Assembly: GCF_000010805.1 (NCBI RefSeq)
Contig: NC_012522.1
Span: 2,418,001-2,482,000 of the forward strand
Reading direction: 5' to 3'
From: Rhodococcus opacus B4
GTDB lineage: Bacteria > Actinomycetota > Actinomycetes > Mycobacteriales > Mycobacteriaceae
DNA length: 64,000 nucleotides
Under the pieces are notes generated by a model. It was given only the letters and a program-made list of their open reading frames with translations, was not told the DNA's origin and searched no databases. Made by a program: the position numbers and the translations under genes. Shown here one piece after another: positions 8,268-16,708 of the stretch. Within the stretch, counting starts at the first letter, position 1; the number at the start of each line of letters is the position of its first letter.

Positions 8268-9518
8268 ATGCCGACTACCACCCTCACCCGCGCAGCGATT
8301 GCCGCGGTCGCCGCACTGACCGTCGGCGCCTGCGCGTCCCCACCGGAGGAGCCCGCCTCCCCCGGCGGCCGGAGCCAACCGGGTAGCGACCTCGCCGCCG
8401 AGGCCGGATCCACCGAGGTGGAGGGGCCCGAACCCCGGCTCGTCGTGTCGGACGCCGACTCCGGCCGCGTGAACGTGCTCGACCTCGCGACCGCCGAGAC
8501 CCTCCATTCGTTCGAGTTCGGCAACCCGGCACGCGTGACGACGGTGAAGGGTCGCTACGCGTTCGCCGTCGACGCTGCCGGTGGCGCCGTGCACGTCGTG
8601 GACGTCGGCACCTGGACCATCGACCACGGCGACCACACCCACTCGTACACCAAGGATCCGGTCGAACTCGGCGTTCTCGAGGGCACGGGCCCCGGGCGCG
8701 TGATCGAGGGCGACGACAAGGTCGCGACGTTCTTCGACGGCGACGGCGTCGCCCGCGTGGTCGACTTCGCCGCGCTCCGCAAGGACAGCATCGACGTGGA
8801 CACGGTGGTCCGGGCCGACGCCCCGCACCACGGTGCCGCCCTGCCGATCGCCGACGGATTCGTGGTCTCGCGCTCGGCCGGCCCGCTCGAACTCCACGCC
8901 GCAGACAGTGCAGTTCAGCAGAGCTTCGACCCCGCCTGTCCGAACCTGAACGGCGCGGCTGTGTCCGACACCCACGCGCTGGCCGCGTGCGAGGACGGAC
9001 TGTTCCTCGCGACCACCGCCGACGACACCTGGACGTCGGACAAGATTGCGTACCCCGCGGGCATCGGTGCCGCCACCCGTCCCACCGCGCTCCGCGGACA
9101 CGACGGCCTGCCGCTCACCGTCGCCACCGCGGGACCGGCCGCCACCAACGACGGACTGCTGGTCTTCGATGCGCGCACCCGCGGGTGGACACACGTCCGG
9201 ACCGCGGATCGAGCGCTGGACGTCGCGCTCGCGGGCGACGGACGCTCGGTGTTCGCCGTCCTCGCCGACGGCACCTTCCGCGTGTACGACGCAACATCCG
9301 GGGCCGAGACCGCCTCGTCCCGCGTGCTGGCAAGCCCCTACGACACGAACGACGAGTCCGCGCCCCCGCCGGCGATCGCCGTCGGCGGCACCCGCGCCTA
9401 TGTGTCGGATCCCGCGTCGAAGACGGTGGCCGAGATCGACTTCCGGGACAACGCCCGGGTCGCGCGCACCCTCGACGTCGGAGTGTCCGCGTCCACCCTC
9501 GGCGTGGTCGGGCTGTGA
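8268..9518 (+). CDS. aztD: AztD-type zinc chaperone lipoprotein
   Basis: A 416-residue secreted lipoprotein: a basic start, a hydrophobic core and the lipobox VGAC about residue 24. The mature part consists of repeated beta-strand units of the seven-bladed propeller kind (LVVSDADSGRVNVLDLAT and similar). It has a His-rich segment DHGDHTHSYTK about residue 120 and PHHGAALP about residue 185. This fits AztD, described in Paracoccus as a periplasmic metallochaperone that passes zinc to AztC. GGAG lies about 8 nt before ATG 8268. It sits between aztB and aztC and its stop overlaps the aztC start. No other known propeller family explains this neighbourhood. Confidence 0.8.
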   Translation: MPTTTLTRAAIAAVAALTVGACASPPEEPASPGGRSQPGSDLAAEAGSTEVEGPEPRLVVSDADSGRVNVLDLATAETLHSFEFGNPARVTTVKGRYAFAVDAAGGAVHVVDVGTWTIDHGDHTHSYTKDPVELGVLEGTGPGRVIEGDDKVATFFDGDGVARVVDFAALRKDSIDVDTVVRADAPHHGAALPIADGFVVSRSAGPLELHAADSAVQQSFDPACPNLNGAAVSDTHALAACEDGLFLATTADDTWTSDKIAYPAGIGAATRPTALRGHDGLPLTVATAGPAATNDGLLVFDARTRGWTHVRTADRALDVALAGDGRSVFAVLADGTFRVYDATSGAETASSRVLASPYDTNDESAPPPAIAVGGTRAYVSDPASKTVAEIDFRDNARVARTLDVGVSASTLGVVGL

Positions 9519-10435
9519 CGAGGATGCGGCGCCTGCTGTCGCTGACCCTCCTGACCGCACTCGCGGCACTGCCGCTGACCGCGTGCACCCCGGGCTCGTC
9601 CGACGGGCCCGTCGTCGTGGTGACCACGAACATTCTGGGTGACGTGGTGCAGAACGTCGTCGGCGACCGGGCCGACGTGACGGTGCTGATGCCGAGGGGC
9701 GCCGATCCCCATTCGTTCGAGATTTCCGCCTCGGACGCCGCGCGCGTGGAACGCGCCGACCTCCTCGTGGCGAACGGACTCGGCCTCGAGGAGGGAATCG
9801 GCAAGACCGTCGACACCGCCCGTTCGGAGGGCGTCCCGATCCTGCAGGTCGGCGAGGCCGTGCGGCCGATCGAGTATCGCTCCGGAAAGTCCTCGGGCAC
9901 CATGGACCCGCACGTGTGGACCGATCCTGATCGCATGCGGGACGCGGTCGCGCTGATCCGCGATGCGGTGCTCGAACACGTGCCGGAGATCGACGACGAT
10001 GCCGTCCGCGCGAACGCCGACAGCTACGCCCGGGAACTCGAGGAACTCACCGCCCGGATGACGGACCGATTCGCGACCGTCCCGCCCGATCGGCGCAAGC
10101 TGGTGACCAACCATCACGTGTTCGGGTATCTGGCAGACCGTTTCGACTTCGACACGATCGGGGCTGTGATTCCCAGTGGAACGACGCTGGCATCGCCCAG
10201 CGCGTCGGACCTGTCGGACCTTGCCGCGACCGTCACGGCGGCGAGGGTGCCTGCGATCTTCGTCGACTCCTCCCAACCCGATCGGCTCGCCCAGGTGCTG
10301 GCGTCGGAGGCACGGGTTCCTGTCGACGTCGTCTCCCTGTTCACGGAATCGCTGGGTGAGGAAGGCTCGGGCGCGGGCACGTACATCGAGATGATGGATT
10401 CGAATTCCGTGGCGATCGCGCAGGGGCTGACGTAG
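9515..10435 (+). CDS. aztC: Zinc-binding lipoprotein AztC (cluster A-I SBP)
   Basis: A 306-residue metal-binding lipoprotein with lipobox LTAC. Putative ligands align with the ZnuA family: His in GADPHSFEIS, His in MDPHVWTDP, His in TNHHVFGY, and an acidic residue in SLGEEGSGAGTY. The long His-rich loop of classical ZnuA is absent, as in AztC, which relies on AztD for loading. The start is uncertain: GTG 9515 overlaps the aztD stop as GTGA, and ATG 9524 is possible. It delivers zinc to AztB. It is followed by a 76-bp gap with its own Zur-like box. Confidence 0.85.
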   Translation: MTRMRRLLSLTLLTALAALPLTACTPGSSDGPVVVVTTNILGDVVQNVVGDRADVTVLMPRGADPHSFEISASDAARVERADLLVANGLGLEEGIGKTVDTARSEGVPILQVGEAVRPIEYRSGKSSGTMDPHVWTDPDRMRDAVALIRDAVLEHVPEIDDDAVRANADSYARELEELTARMTDRFATVPPDRRKLVTNHHVFGYLADRFDFDTIGAVIPSGTTLASPSASDLSDLAATVTAARVPAIFVDSSQPDRLAQVLASEARVPVDVVSLFTESLGEEGSGAGTYIEMMDSNSVAIAQGLT

Positions 10436-10467
10436 CCGATGCATCGCCACATGCACACTTACGACTT

Positions 10468-10482
10468 TGACAACCGTTTGCA
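10468..10482. promoter_or_regulatory. Zur-like box before the second aztD
   Basis: TGACAACCGTTTGCA has dyad symmetry (TG..AA...TT..CA) and matches 11 of 15 positions of the remembered Zur consensus. It starts 44 nt before ATG 10512. This suggests that the second aztD has its own zinc-responsive promoter. Confidence 0.55.
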
Positions 10483-10511
10483 AAACGGGGTACTTCTCAT
10501 GGGTGACCCTC

Positions 10512-11699
10512 ATGCGTAGACCCCGACCGACCGCCGTTGCCGCCGTGGCACTCTCGGCGGCACTCCTCTCGTCCTGCTCCACCGACTCCGGCGCGGCCGA
10601 AGCAGCCACCACCGAAGCCGCCACACCGCGCCTGGCACTGAGCTACGACGGCGGGGTGCTCGTCCTCGACGCGCAGAGCCTCGACGTGGTCGGCTCGGCG
10701 GAGGTGGACGGCTTCACCCGCCTCAATCCCGCGGGCGACGGCCGGCACGTGCTGATCAGCACCGGCAACAGCTTCACCGCACTCGACACCGGAACCTGGA
10801 CCGACGGCGGCAGCCACTACAGCGCCGCACCCGCACTCACCGACGTCGCGTTCGAAGCGAAGACACCCGGGCACGTGGTCCGGCACGACGGCAAGACCGT
10901 GCTGTTCGACGACGGCACCGGCCAGGTGCGCGTGTTCGACCCCGCCGGACTGTCCGGCGGCACCCCGGAGACCACCGAGTTCACGACCCCGGAGGCGCAT
11001 CACGGTGTGGCCGTCGAACTCTCCGACGGCAGCCTGCTCACCACGGTCGGCAACGAGGACGAGCGCACCGGCATCGTCGTGCTCGACCGCGACCGCAAGG
11101 AGATCGCACGCAACGAGGACTGCCCCGGCGTGCACGGGGAGGCCGTGGCCGCCGACGAGACGGTGGTCGTGGGATGCCAGAACGGCCTGCTGATCTACCG
11201 GGACGGCGTCATCACGAAGGTGACGAGCCCCGACCCGTACGGGCGCATCGGCAACCAGGCGGGCGACGAGAACTCCCCGATCCTGCTGGGCGACTACAAG
11301 ACCGACCCCGACGCCGAACTCGAACGTCCCGAACGGGTTTCCCTCACCGACACCGCGACGGGGCAGCTCACCCTCGTCGATCTCGGTACCAGCTACACGT
11401 TCCGGTCGCTCGGACGCGCCCCGCACGGTGAGGCGCTCGTCCTCGGCACCGACGGCGCCCTGCACGTGATCGACCCGAACACCAAGACCGTGAGCCGGAC
11501 CGTGGACGTCCTCGACCCGTGGACCGAGCCGGACCAGTGGCAGTCGCCGCGTCCCGCGCTGTTCGTGCAGGACCACACGGCCTACGTCACCGATCCCGCG
11601 AACAAGAGGATCCACACGATCGACCTCGACACGTGGGCCGTGTCCGGGCAGGCCGACCTGCCGGAGACTCCGAACGAGATCACCGGCGTGACGGGCTGA
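10512..11699 (+). CDS. Second AztD-like zinc chaperone lipoprotein
   Basis: A 395-residue paralogue of the aztD product with lipobox LLSSC about residue 22 and the same propeller-like repeats (ALSYDGGVLVLDAQSLDVVG, TVSRTVDVLDPW, RIHTIDLDTWAVSG). Its metal-ligand candidates are different and fewer: SHYSAAP replaces the DHGDHTHSY segment, while EAHHGVAVELSDG keeps the paired histidines. ATG 10512 follows GGGTGACC, and a 6-codon frame (10499-10519) overlaps it. It has its own Zur-like box, so it may act under a different degree of zinc shortage or serve another acceptor. The assignment to the AztD family rests on repeat pattern and context. Confidence 0.7.
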   Translation: MRRPRPTAVAAVALSAALLSSCSTDSGAAEAATTEAATPRLALSYDGGVLVLDAQSLDVVGSAEVDGFTRLNPAGDGRHVLISTGNSFTALDTGTWTDGGSHYSAAPALTDVAFEAKTPGHVVRHDGKTVLFDDGTGQVRVFDPAGLSGGTPETTEFTTPEAHHGVAVELSDGSLLTTVGNEDERTGIVVLDRDRKEIARNEDCPGVHGEAVAADETVVVGCQNGLLIYRDGVITKVTSPDPYGRIGNQAGDENSPILLGDYKTDPDAELERPERVSLTDTATGQLTLVDLGTSYTFRSLGRAPHGEALVLGTDGALHVIDPNTKTVSRTVDVLDPWTEPDQWQSPRPALFVQDHTAYVTDPANKRIHTIDLDTWAVSGQADLPETPNEITGVTG

Positions 11700-11709
11700 G
11701 CCCGGGCCG

Positions 11710-12129
11710 TCAGTCCTGGGATTCGAGCGGTCCCAGTTCCGCGTCGAGCGCCTCCTGCACCACCGCCATCGCCGACAGTCCGGCGGGAGCACCGCAGTAG
11801 GCGCTCGCGTGGATCACCGCTTCGACGATCTCGGTGCGAGTCAGACCGTTCCGCAGCGCACCCCGCACGTGGCCCTTCAGCTCACCATGCGCCCGCAGCG
11901 CGATGAGCATGCCGAGGTTGAGGAGGCTGCGGCTGCGCCGGTCCAGTCCCGGCCGGTTCCACACGGCGTCCCAGACGTGCTCGGTGACGAATTCCTGCAA
12001 CTGCTCGCTGTCGGTCCCCGCCGTCCGGGTCAGTGCCCGCTCGACGAAGTCGGGACCCATCACCTCGCGCCGCACCGTCAGTCCCGCCTCGACGGCTGGG
12101 CTCCGTGTGCCGGGTACTTCACTGCTCAT
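11710..12129 (-). CDS. Carboxymuconolactone decarboxylase family protein (PcaC-like)
   Basis: A 139-residue protein very close in pattern to 4-carboxymuconolactone decarboxylase: VRREVMG near the start, DAVWNRPGLDRRSRSL, NLGMLIALRAHGELKGHVR, and the catalytic-region HASAYCGAPAG. PcaC acts in the protocatechuate branch of the beta-ketoadipate pathway. Here it stands away from other pca genes, and actinobacteria usually carry a fused PcaL (PcaD-PcaC), so a side role or a different lactone is possible. ATG 12129 has AGGAG 7 nt upstream. It converges with the second aztD gene across 10 bp. Confidence 0.75.
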   Translation of the reverse strand: MSSEVPGTRSPAVEAGLTVRREVMGPDFVERALTRTAGTDSEQLQEFVTEHVWDAVWNRPGLDRRSRSLLNLGMLIALRAHGELKGHVRGALRNGLTRTEIVEAVIHASAYCGAPAGLSAMAVVQEALDAELGPLESQD

Positions 12130-12172
12130 GGTCAAACTCCTGTTCGCTGCCTCCGACCTCTCGGCGACAACT

Positions 12173-13744
12173 CTACGAGGCGACCCGACCGGTGCGTACG
12201 AGCGCGAGGACGTCGCGGGCGGAGTGCGCGTGCGGAAGATGCCCGAGCCCGCCCTCGTACCGCAGTCTGCGCGGGAGCAGTCCGTCGGCGGGGTTGACGG
12301 TCACGCGGGTCCGCGACCCGGCGGCCCACGACCGCCACCGTCCCGGCCGTGACACGGGCGCGGTGCCGTCGCCCACCCGGACCACGAGCGGAGTACCGCC
12401 GAACCGGATCCGTGCGTAGCCGAGGGCGACCGCCAGGGCGTCGTGCACCCCGGCCGCCGTCGCGAGACCACGCTTGCCGGTGCTCAGCCCGTGCCCGGGG
12501 AGGTCCACGACGACGACGTCGATGCCGTTCTCCGCCAACTCCGCGGCGAGGGGCGTGAGATACCGCGCGTGGAGTCCGGGCGGTGCGGGCAGCACCACGG
12601 TGGCGGCGCCACCCGATCCCACGGTGGCGGCGCCACCCGATCCCACGGTGGCGGCGCCACCCGGCCGCGCGGCGTGGATCTCGGCGTGCACGGCTCCGGT
12701 CGCCGCGGGAATCTGGACGTGTTCGAGCCCGCGGCCGTCGACGCCGACGAATTCCGACGCCGGCTCCAGCGCCGCCTCGCAGGCGATGCGGCGTTCCAGG
12801 GCATCCTCTCTGCGCAACAAGGGTTTCCCCTGCAGCAGGATCATGACGGCCGCCGACTCGCGGGCCGTCAGCGACGGCGCCCAGCCCGTCGCCTCGGCGA
12901 GCCGCGTCGAATCGACGACGGTCTCGCCCGCGGTCACCCACTGACCGGAGAACGCGGTGAGCCCGAGCCGGAACAGAACATTCGCGGCCACGACTGCCGG
13001 TCGTTCCGGCACGTCGAACATCCGCTGTCCCTGCATCGCCGCGAGTTCGCGGACACCCACCCAGTCCTTCGGACCGAGGTTGAACGGTCCCATCAGATCC
13101 TGCTTCACGGCGCGGTGGAACGCGTCGGCCATGTCCCGCTGGTGCAGGAACTGATACGCGGCCTCGTCGGCGCGCGGGAACGCGCCGATCGGGCCGGTGA
13201 GCTGGTCGATCCCGTCGTTGGAGAAGTCGGGTCCGATGATGTAGGCGGGGCGCAGCATCGCTATCGCCATCTCCCCCGGGTGGCGTCGCAGCCACCACTC
13301 GGCGTAATGCTCGACCTCCGCCTTGTCGTGGAAGTAGTACCGGTCGGGATCTCCTGCGGGAAAGACGTCTTCGTTCACCGGCTTCGGGCGAAGCTCCGGG
13401 CCGTACGCGTTGATGCTCGACGCGATCACGACGCGGAGCACCCCGGCCCGGTAGGCGGAGTCGACGACGTTGCGGGAACCCCTCAGGTTGATGTCGTGGG
13501 TGACCGCCTTGTCCCGAATCTCCTCCACCACGAACGCCAGGTGAACGACGGCCTCGCAACCGCGGAACACGTCCTCGATGCCCGGGTCGCGGATGTCCAT
13601 CCGAACCGCCTCGAGTTTCGGATGTTCGAGGGACAATTCCCGCCTGCCGAGCCCGATCACCGTGTCGATGTCCGGATCGGCCAGCAGGACGGGCAGGATC
13701 GCGGCGCCGAAGTCGCTCGTCGCCCCGGTGACCGCCACCTTCAT
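12173..13744 (-). CDS. NAD-dependent epimerase/SDR fused to a partial alpha/beta-hydrolase
   Basis: A 523-residue protein. Residues 1-330 form an extended SDR (MKVAVTGATSDFGAAILPVL Rossmann start; YYFHDKAEVEHYAEWW with the YxxxK pair; LRPAYIIGPD). A linker with three copies of an 8-residue repeat (GGAATVGS type) follows at about 384-405. Then comes a segment that looks like the first part of an alpha/beta-hydrolase (VVLPAPPGLHARYLTPLAA, IDVVVVDLPGHGLSTGKRG). The nucleophile elbow expected next is not visible (PLVVRVGDG instead of G-x-S-x-G), so the hydrolase half is probably inactive or serves as a binding surface. ATG 13744 overlaps the TGA of the alpha-oxoamine synthase gene (ATGA), implying coupling. 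It probably reduces or modifies that enzyme's ketone product; this is inference. Confidence 0.7.
   Translation of the reverse strand: MKVAVTGATSDFGAAILPVLLADPDIDTVIGLGRRELSLEHPKLEAVRMDIRDPGIEDVFRGCEAVVHLAFVVEEIRDKAVTHDINLRGSRNVVDSAYRAGVLRVVIASSINAYGPELRPKPVNEDVFPAGDPDRYYFHDKAEVEHYAEWWLRRHPGEMAIAMLRPAYIIGPDFSNDGIDQLTGPIGAFPRADEAAYQFLHQRDMADAFHRAVKQDLMGPFNLGPKDWVGVRELAAMQGQRMFDVPERPAVVAANVLFRLGLTAFSGQWVTAGETVVDSTRLAEATGWAPSLTARESAAVMILLQGKPLLRREDALERRIACEAALEPASEFVGVDGRGLEHVQIPAATGAVHAEIHAARPGGAATVGSGGAATVGSGGAATVVLPAPPGLHARYLTPLAAELAENGIDVVVVDLPGHGLSTGKRGLATAAGVHDALAVALGYARIRFGGTPLVVRVGDGTAPVSRPGRWRSWAAGSRTRVTVNPADGLLPRRLRYEGGLGHLPHAHSARDVLALVRTGRVAS
12595..12662. repeat. 24-bp tandem repeat, about 2.8 copies, in coding DNA
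   Basis: Units beginning CCACGGTGGCGGCGCCACCC start at 12595, 12619 and 12643. The period is a multiple of three, so copy-number change would add or remove 8 residues without a frameshift. It encodes the linker between the SDR and hydrolase-like halves. Confidence 0.85.
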
Positions 13745-14976
13745 CAGGCCGCGGCTTCCGTGACGGTCTCGGAGATCACGTCCACCGCCCGCCGCAACTG
13801 GGCGTCGGTGTGGGTGGCCATGACGCACAGCCGGAGCATCGCACCCGACCGCGGGACGGCGGGATAGATTGCGGCACTGGTGAACACGCCCCGGTCGAAC
13901 AGGGTGCGCCACAGGCCCATCGCCTCCAGGTCGTCGCCGACATGGACGGACACGATGGGCGTCACCGTCTCACCGCCGCCGGGAAGCGGCGACAGCGCGC
14001 CCACGTCGAGCCCGTTGTCCGCCAGTCCGGTACGGAGAACGGCTGCGTTGTCCAGCGCCCGCCGCGCGCGCTGTTCGCCCTCCTCGCTGCGGATCAGCCG
14101 GACCGCGGCGAGGGACGCTCCCACTGCGGCGGGAACGCCGGACGTCGTGAAGAGGAAGGCGCGGGCGTTCACCCGCAACGAGTCGAGGAGATCGCGGGAC
14201 CCCGCGATGAAACCTCCTGTGGAGCTGGGACTCTTGGACAGCGACGCCATCCGGATGTCGGTGTGGCCGTCGATGCCGAGCAGTTCGGCGGCGCCGGTCC
14301 TCTGCTCTCCGAAGATGCCGAGGCTGTGCGCCTCGTCCACCATCAGCGCCGCGCCGTACCGGTGGCAGAGTTCGGAGACGGCGCCGAGTGGGGCGAGATC
14401 ACCCTCCATCGAATACAACCCGTCCACGATCACCAGCAAGGCGCCGTCGCCGTCGGCCGTTTCGCCGAGAATGGTCTCCAGGTCGGCGACGTCGTTGTGA
14501 CGGAACTTGCGGACCGTGGCACCGGACAGCGCACAGCCGTCGCGAATCGACGCGTGGGCGGCGGCGTCGACGGCGACGACGTCGCCCGCGCCGACAACCG
14601 CGCTGATGGTGCCGAGATTCGTTTGGTAGCCGGTGGTGAAGACCATCGCGTCCTCGGTGCCGTGCCATTCGGCGATCTCCGCCTCGAGGTCGAGGTGCAG
14701 GTCCATGGTGCCGTTCAGGAGCCGGCTTCCGGTGATCGCGCCGCCGAACGTGTCGAGGGCGTCCTGCGCTCCTCGGCGAATGGCGGGATGGTCGGCGAGG
14801 CCGAGATAGTTGTTGGAACCGAGCATGATCCGGTCTTCGCCTTCCACCTGAACGACGGGTGCGGTGGCGGACTCCATCACCCGGAAATACGGACTCACGT
14901 CGGACTCGCGCACTGCGCGGAGTAGATCCACCCGGTCGTCGCCACCCAGTCTCTCGATCAATCTGTTCGCAGCCAT
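13744..14976 (-). CDS. Alpha-oxoamine synthase (PLP, KBL/AONS/SPT family)
   Basis: A 410-residue fold-type I PLP enzyme that condenses an amino acid with an acyl-CoA. It shows LGSNNYLGLADHP near residue 55, GSRLLNGTMDLHLDLE, the PLP-stacking region TTGYQTNLG, VDEAHSLGIFG with the cofactor aspartate, and the Schiff-base lysine in ASLSKSPSSTGGF. The glycine-rich SSNNYLG-like segment is usual for the family. ATG 14976 has GAGGAG about 9 nt upstream; ATG 15003 is possible. It is not part of a biotin cluster, so it is more likely related to 2-amino-3-ketobutyrate ligase, CqsA-type autoinducer synthases or serine palmitoyltransferase-like enzymes. It is coupled to an SDR and divergent from an acyl-CoA dehydrogenase. 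The product is unknown. Confidence 0.8.
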   Translation of the reverse strand: MAANRLIERLGGDDRVDLLRAVRESDVSPYFRVMESATAPVVQVEGEDRIMLGSNNYLGLADHPAIRRGAQDALDTFGGAITGSRLLNGTMDLHLDLEAEIAEWHGTEDAMVFTTGYQTNLGTISAVVGAGDVVAVDAAAHASIRDGCALSGATVRKFRHNDVADLETILGETADGDGALLVIVDGLYSMEGDLAPLGAVSELCHRYGAALMVDEAHSLGIFGEQRTGAAELLGIDGHTDIRMASLSKSPSSTGGFIAGSRDLLDSLRVNARAFLFTTSGVPAAVGASLAAVRLIRSEEGEQRARRALDNAAVLRTGLADNGLDVGALSPLPGGGETVTPIVSVHVGDDLEAMGLWRTLFDRGVFTSAAIYPAVPRSGAMLRLCVMATHTDAQLRRAVDVISETVTEAAA

Positions 14977-15043
14977 CGATACCAACTCCTCGTGGTTGTG
15001 CATGATCGGGATTACTCCGTTGATTCGGAGCGGTGGCCGATGC

Positions 15044-15066
15044 GGTTTGGTGACACCGACCAAACC
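15044..15066. promoter_or_regulatory. 8-7-8 inverted repeat in a divergent promoter
   Basis: GGTTTGGT and ACCAAACC are separated by 7 nt. It sits midway between the alpha-oxoamine synthase start (14976) and the acyl-CoA dehydrogenase start (15146). It is a candidate operator controlling both directions; no regulator gene is adjacent. Confidence 0.45.
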
Positions 15067-15145
15067 ACGACCACACCTCGCTCCGAATATGACTGTGGAT
15101 ATCCCTGGGAATCCGGAATTTCCGCGAACACAGTCGAGGAGTGTC

Positions 15146-16261
15146 ATGACCGCATTGATGGCCCGCGAACACGCAGCGCTGACGTCCTACCTGCCCGACC
15201 TCGCCGCCTACCTGGACGAGACGCCACTGCTCACCCTGGAAGGCAGAGACAGCGGGGCGATCGGACGCTTCCGCGAAGCGGGAGGTACCGCTCTGACCAT
15301 CCCGAAGGAATCCGGCGGGCTGGGCGCCTCCGCGCTGGATTCCGTGCGGGTCCAGCGGGCCATCGGCAGCCGATCGCCCTCGCTCGGTGCCGCCACCACG
15401 ATGCACCACCTGTCGCTCGCCACCCTCAACGAATTCGCGCAGGAGGCCACGGACGACGACCGCGCCCTGATCACGAGTCTCGTGGAGCAACGCGCCGTCG
15501 TCGCCTCGGGCTTCTCCGAGGGCGTCACCGGCGGCAGCGTGTTCATACCCACGATGACCGCCACGAAGAAAGGCTCGAGCTACATCGTCAACGGCAGCAA
15601 GAAGCCGTGCAGTCTGTCGGGGTCGATGGACCTGCTCACCGCGAGTGTCGAGGTCGACACCGGCGAGCGAGCGATCGCCCTGATCCCCGCCAACACACCG
15701 GGCATCTCCGTGCGGCCGTTCTGGGAGAGCTGGATCATCGCCGGCGCCGAAAGCGACGAGGTGCACCTCGAGAACGTGGAGGTACCGGCCGACCTCGTCC
15801 TGCTCAACGGCGCCGACGATCCGGACGGGCAACACGAGATGACCGGATACCTGTGGTTCGGGATGCTCGTCACCGCCAACTACCTGGGTGCGGCGAGCGC
15901 GCTGCTCGAACGACTGCTCGCCGCGGGCAAGGACGACTACGAGGGTTACGTGCGCGCCGCCGCCGACATCGAGAACTCCATGGGCGCGATCGAGAACATC
16001 GCCCGCGCGGTGGACGAGGGCGAACGCGGACAGGACATCTCGGTCCGACTCCTCTTCTCACGCATCGCGATACGCGACGCACTGGTCCGCGCGTCCTCGG
16101 CGGCCGTCGAATCGCTCGGCGGGATGGCGTTCATCAAGTCCTCCGACATCGGCTACCTCGCCGCCGCAGTCCACGCATTCGCCTTCCACCCGCCGTCACG
16201 CCGTTCGGTGTCCGAATCGCTCGCCAAGTTCCACGCGGGGGACGAGTTCGCCTTCGTCTGA
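15146..16261 (+). CDS. Acyl-CoA dehydrogenase-like flavoprotein
   Basis: A 371-residue protein of the acyl-CoA dehydrogenase fold. N-terminal helices are followed by LTIPKESGGLGASALDSVRV, GFSEGVTGGSVFIPTMTA and NGSKKPCSLSGSMDLLTASV in the central beta-domain, and a C-terminal helical domain ends in ESLGGMAFIKSSDIGYLAAA. It is shorter than the usual 380-390, and I do not see the standard catalytic glutamate context, so it may act as an oxidase or hydroxylase-type member. GAGGAG lies 6-7 nt before ATG 15146. It is divergent from the alpha-oxoamine synthase with shared regulatory DNA, suggesting that it processes the same acyl chain. Confidence 0.75.
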   Translation: MTALMAREHAALTSYLPDLAAYLDETPLLTLEGRDSGAIGRFREAGGTALTIPKESGGLGASALDSVRVQRAIGSRSPSLGAATTMHHLSLATLNEFAQEATDDDRALITSLVEQRAVVASGFSEGVTGGSVFIPTMTATKKGSSYIVNGSKKPCSLSGSMDLLTASVEVDTGERAIALIPANTPGISVRPFWESWIIAGAESDEVHLENVEVPADLVLLNGADDPDGQHEMTGYLWFGMLVTANYLGAASALLERLLAAGKDDYEGYVRAAADIENSMGAIENIARAVDEGERGQDISVRLLFSRIAIRDALVRASSAAVESLGGMAFIKSSDIGYLAAAVHAFAFHPPSRRSVSESLAKFHAGDEFAFV

Positions 16262-16339
16262 CCGTGCCGCGGTCCGGGCCGTCGGTGATCGGGACTATAA
16301 AGGTCTGCGAACCACCGTCCGCCGGCCCAGGAGCTTGTG

Positions 16340-16708
16340 ATGCCCACCGAACACGACGTTCGCGCGATGATGCTGGCATTGCCGGAGGCGCACGAGGTGG
16401 TGATCGCCAACTGGGGCGACCAGCCGACGTTCCGGGTGCGCAAGAAGATGTTCGGCCTCGTCGGCTACGGCGCCCCCACCGTGTGCCTCAAGGCGACGAA
16501 GGAAACGCAGGCCGCGCTGCTGCAGGAAGATCCCGACGTATTCCTGGTCGCACCGTTCTTCGGACGGTGGGGCTGGATCGACGTCGTCCTGGACCGTGTC
16601 GACTCCGAGGAACTGGCCGAACTCGTCGAGGAGGCGTGGCGGCTCACCGCCCCGAAGCGGGTCGTGGCCGCGTACGACGCGGGCCGCGCTACCCCTCGTC
16701 CGTCTTGA
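16340..16708 (+). CDS. MmcQ/YjbR family protein
   Basis: A 122-residue protein of the MmcQ/YjbR (DUF419) family, cyclophilin-like double-wing fold. It shows MLALPEAHEVVIANWGDQPTF at the start, FRVRKKMFGLVG, and FFGRWGWIDVVLD, the conserved W-x-x-V segment near the end. No enzyme activity is established; members are often called DNA-binding. AGGAG is 7 nt before ATG 16340, making it preferable to GTG 16337. Its 3' end overlaps the convergent epimerase gene by 20 bp. Confidence 0.8.
   Translation: MPTEHDVRAMMLALPEAHEVVIANWGDQPTFRVRKKMFGLVGYGAPTVCLKATKETQAALLQEDPDVFLVAPFFGRWGWIDVVLDRVDSEELAELVEEAWRLTAPKRVVAAYDAGRATPRPS

Noticed and set aside
10499..10519. Six-codon frame overlapping the second aztD start
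   Set aside because: Too short to support; no ribosome site and no sign of a regulatory leader beyond its position.
11710..12129. Calling this gene pcaC of the protocatechuate pathway
   Set aside because: Sequence pattern agrees, but no other pca genes adjoin and actinobacteria usually have the fused PcaL, so only the family name is given.
12595..12662. Tandem repeats as a possible CRISPR array
   Set aside because: The repeats are contiguous, in frame and without spacers; they lie inside a coding sequence.
13744..14976. bioF (8-amino-7-oxononanoate synthase)
   Set aside because: The fold matches, but no other biotin genes are present and the partners are an SDR and an acyl-CoA-dehydrogenase-like gene.
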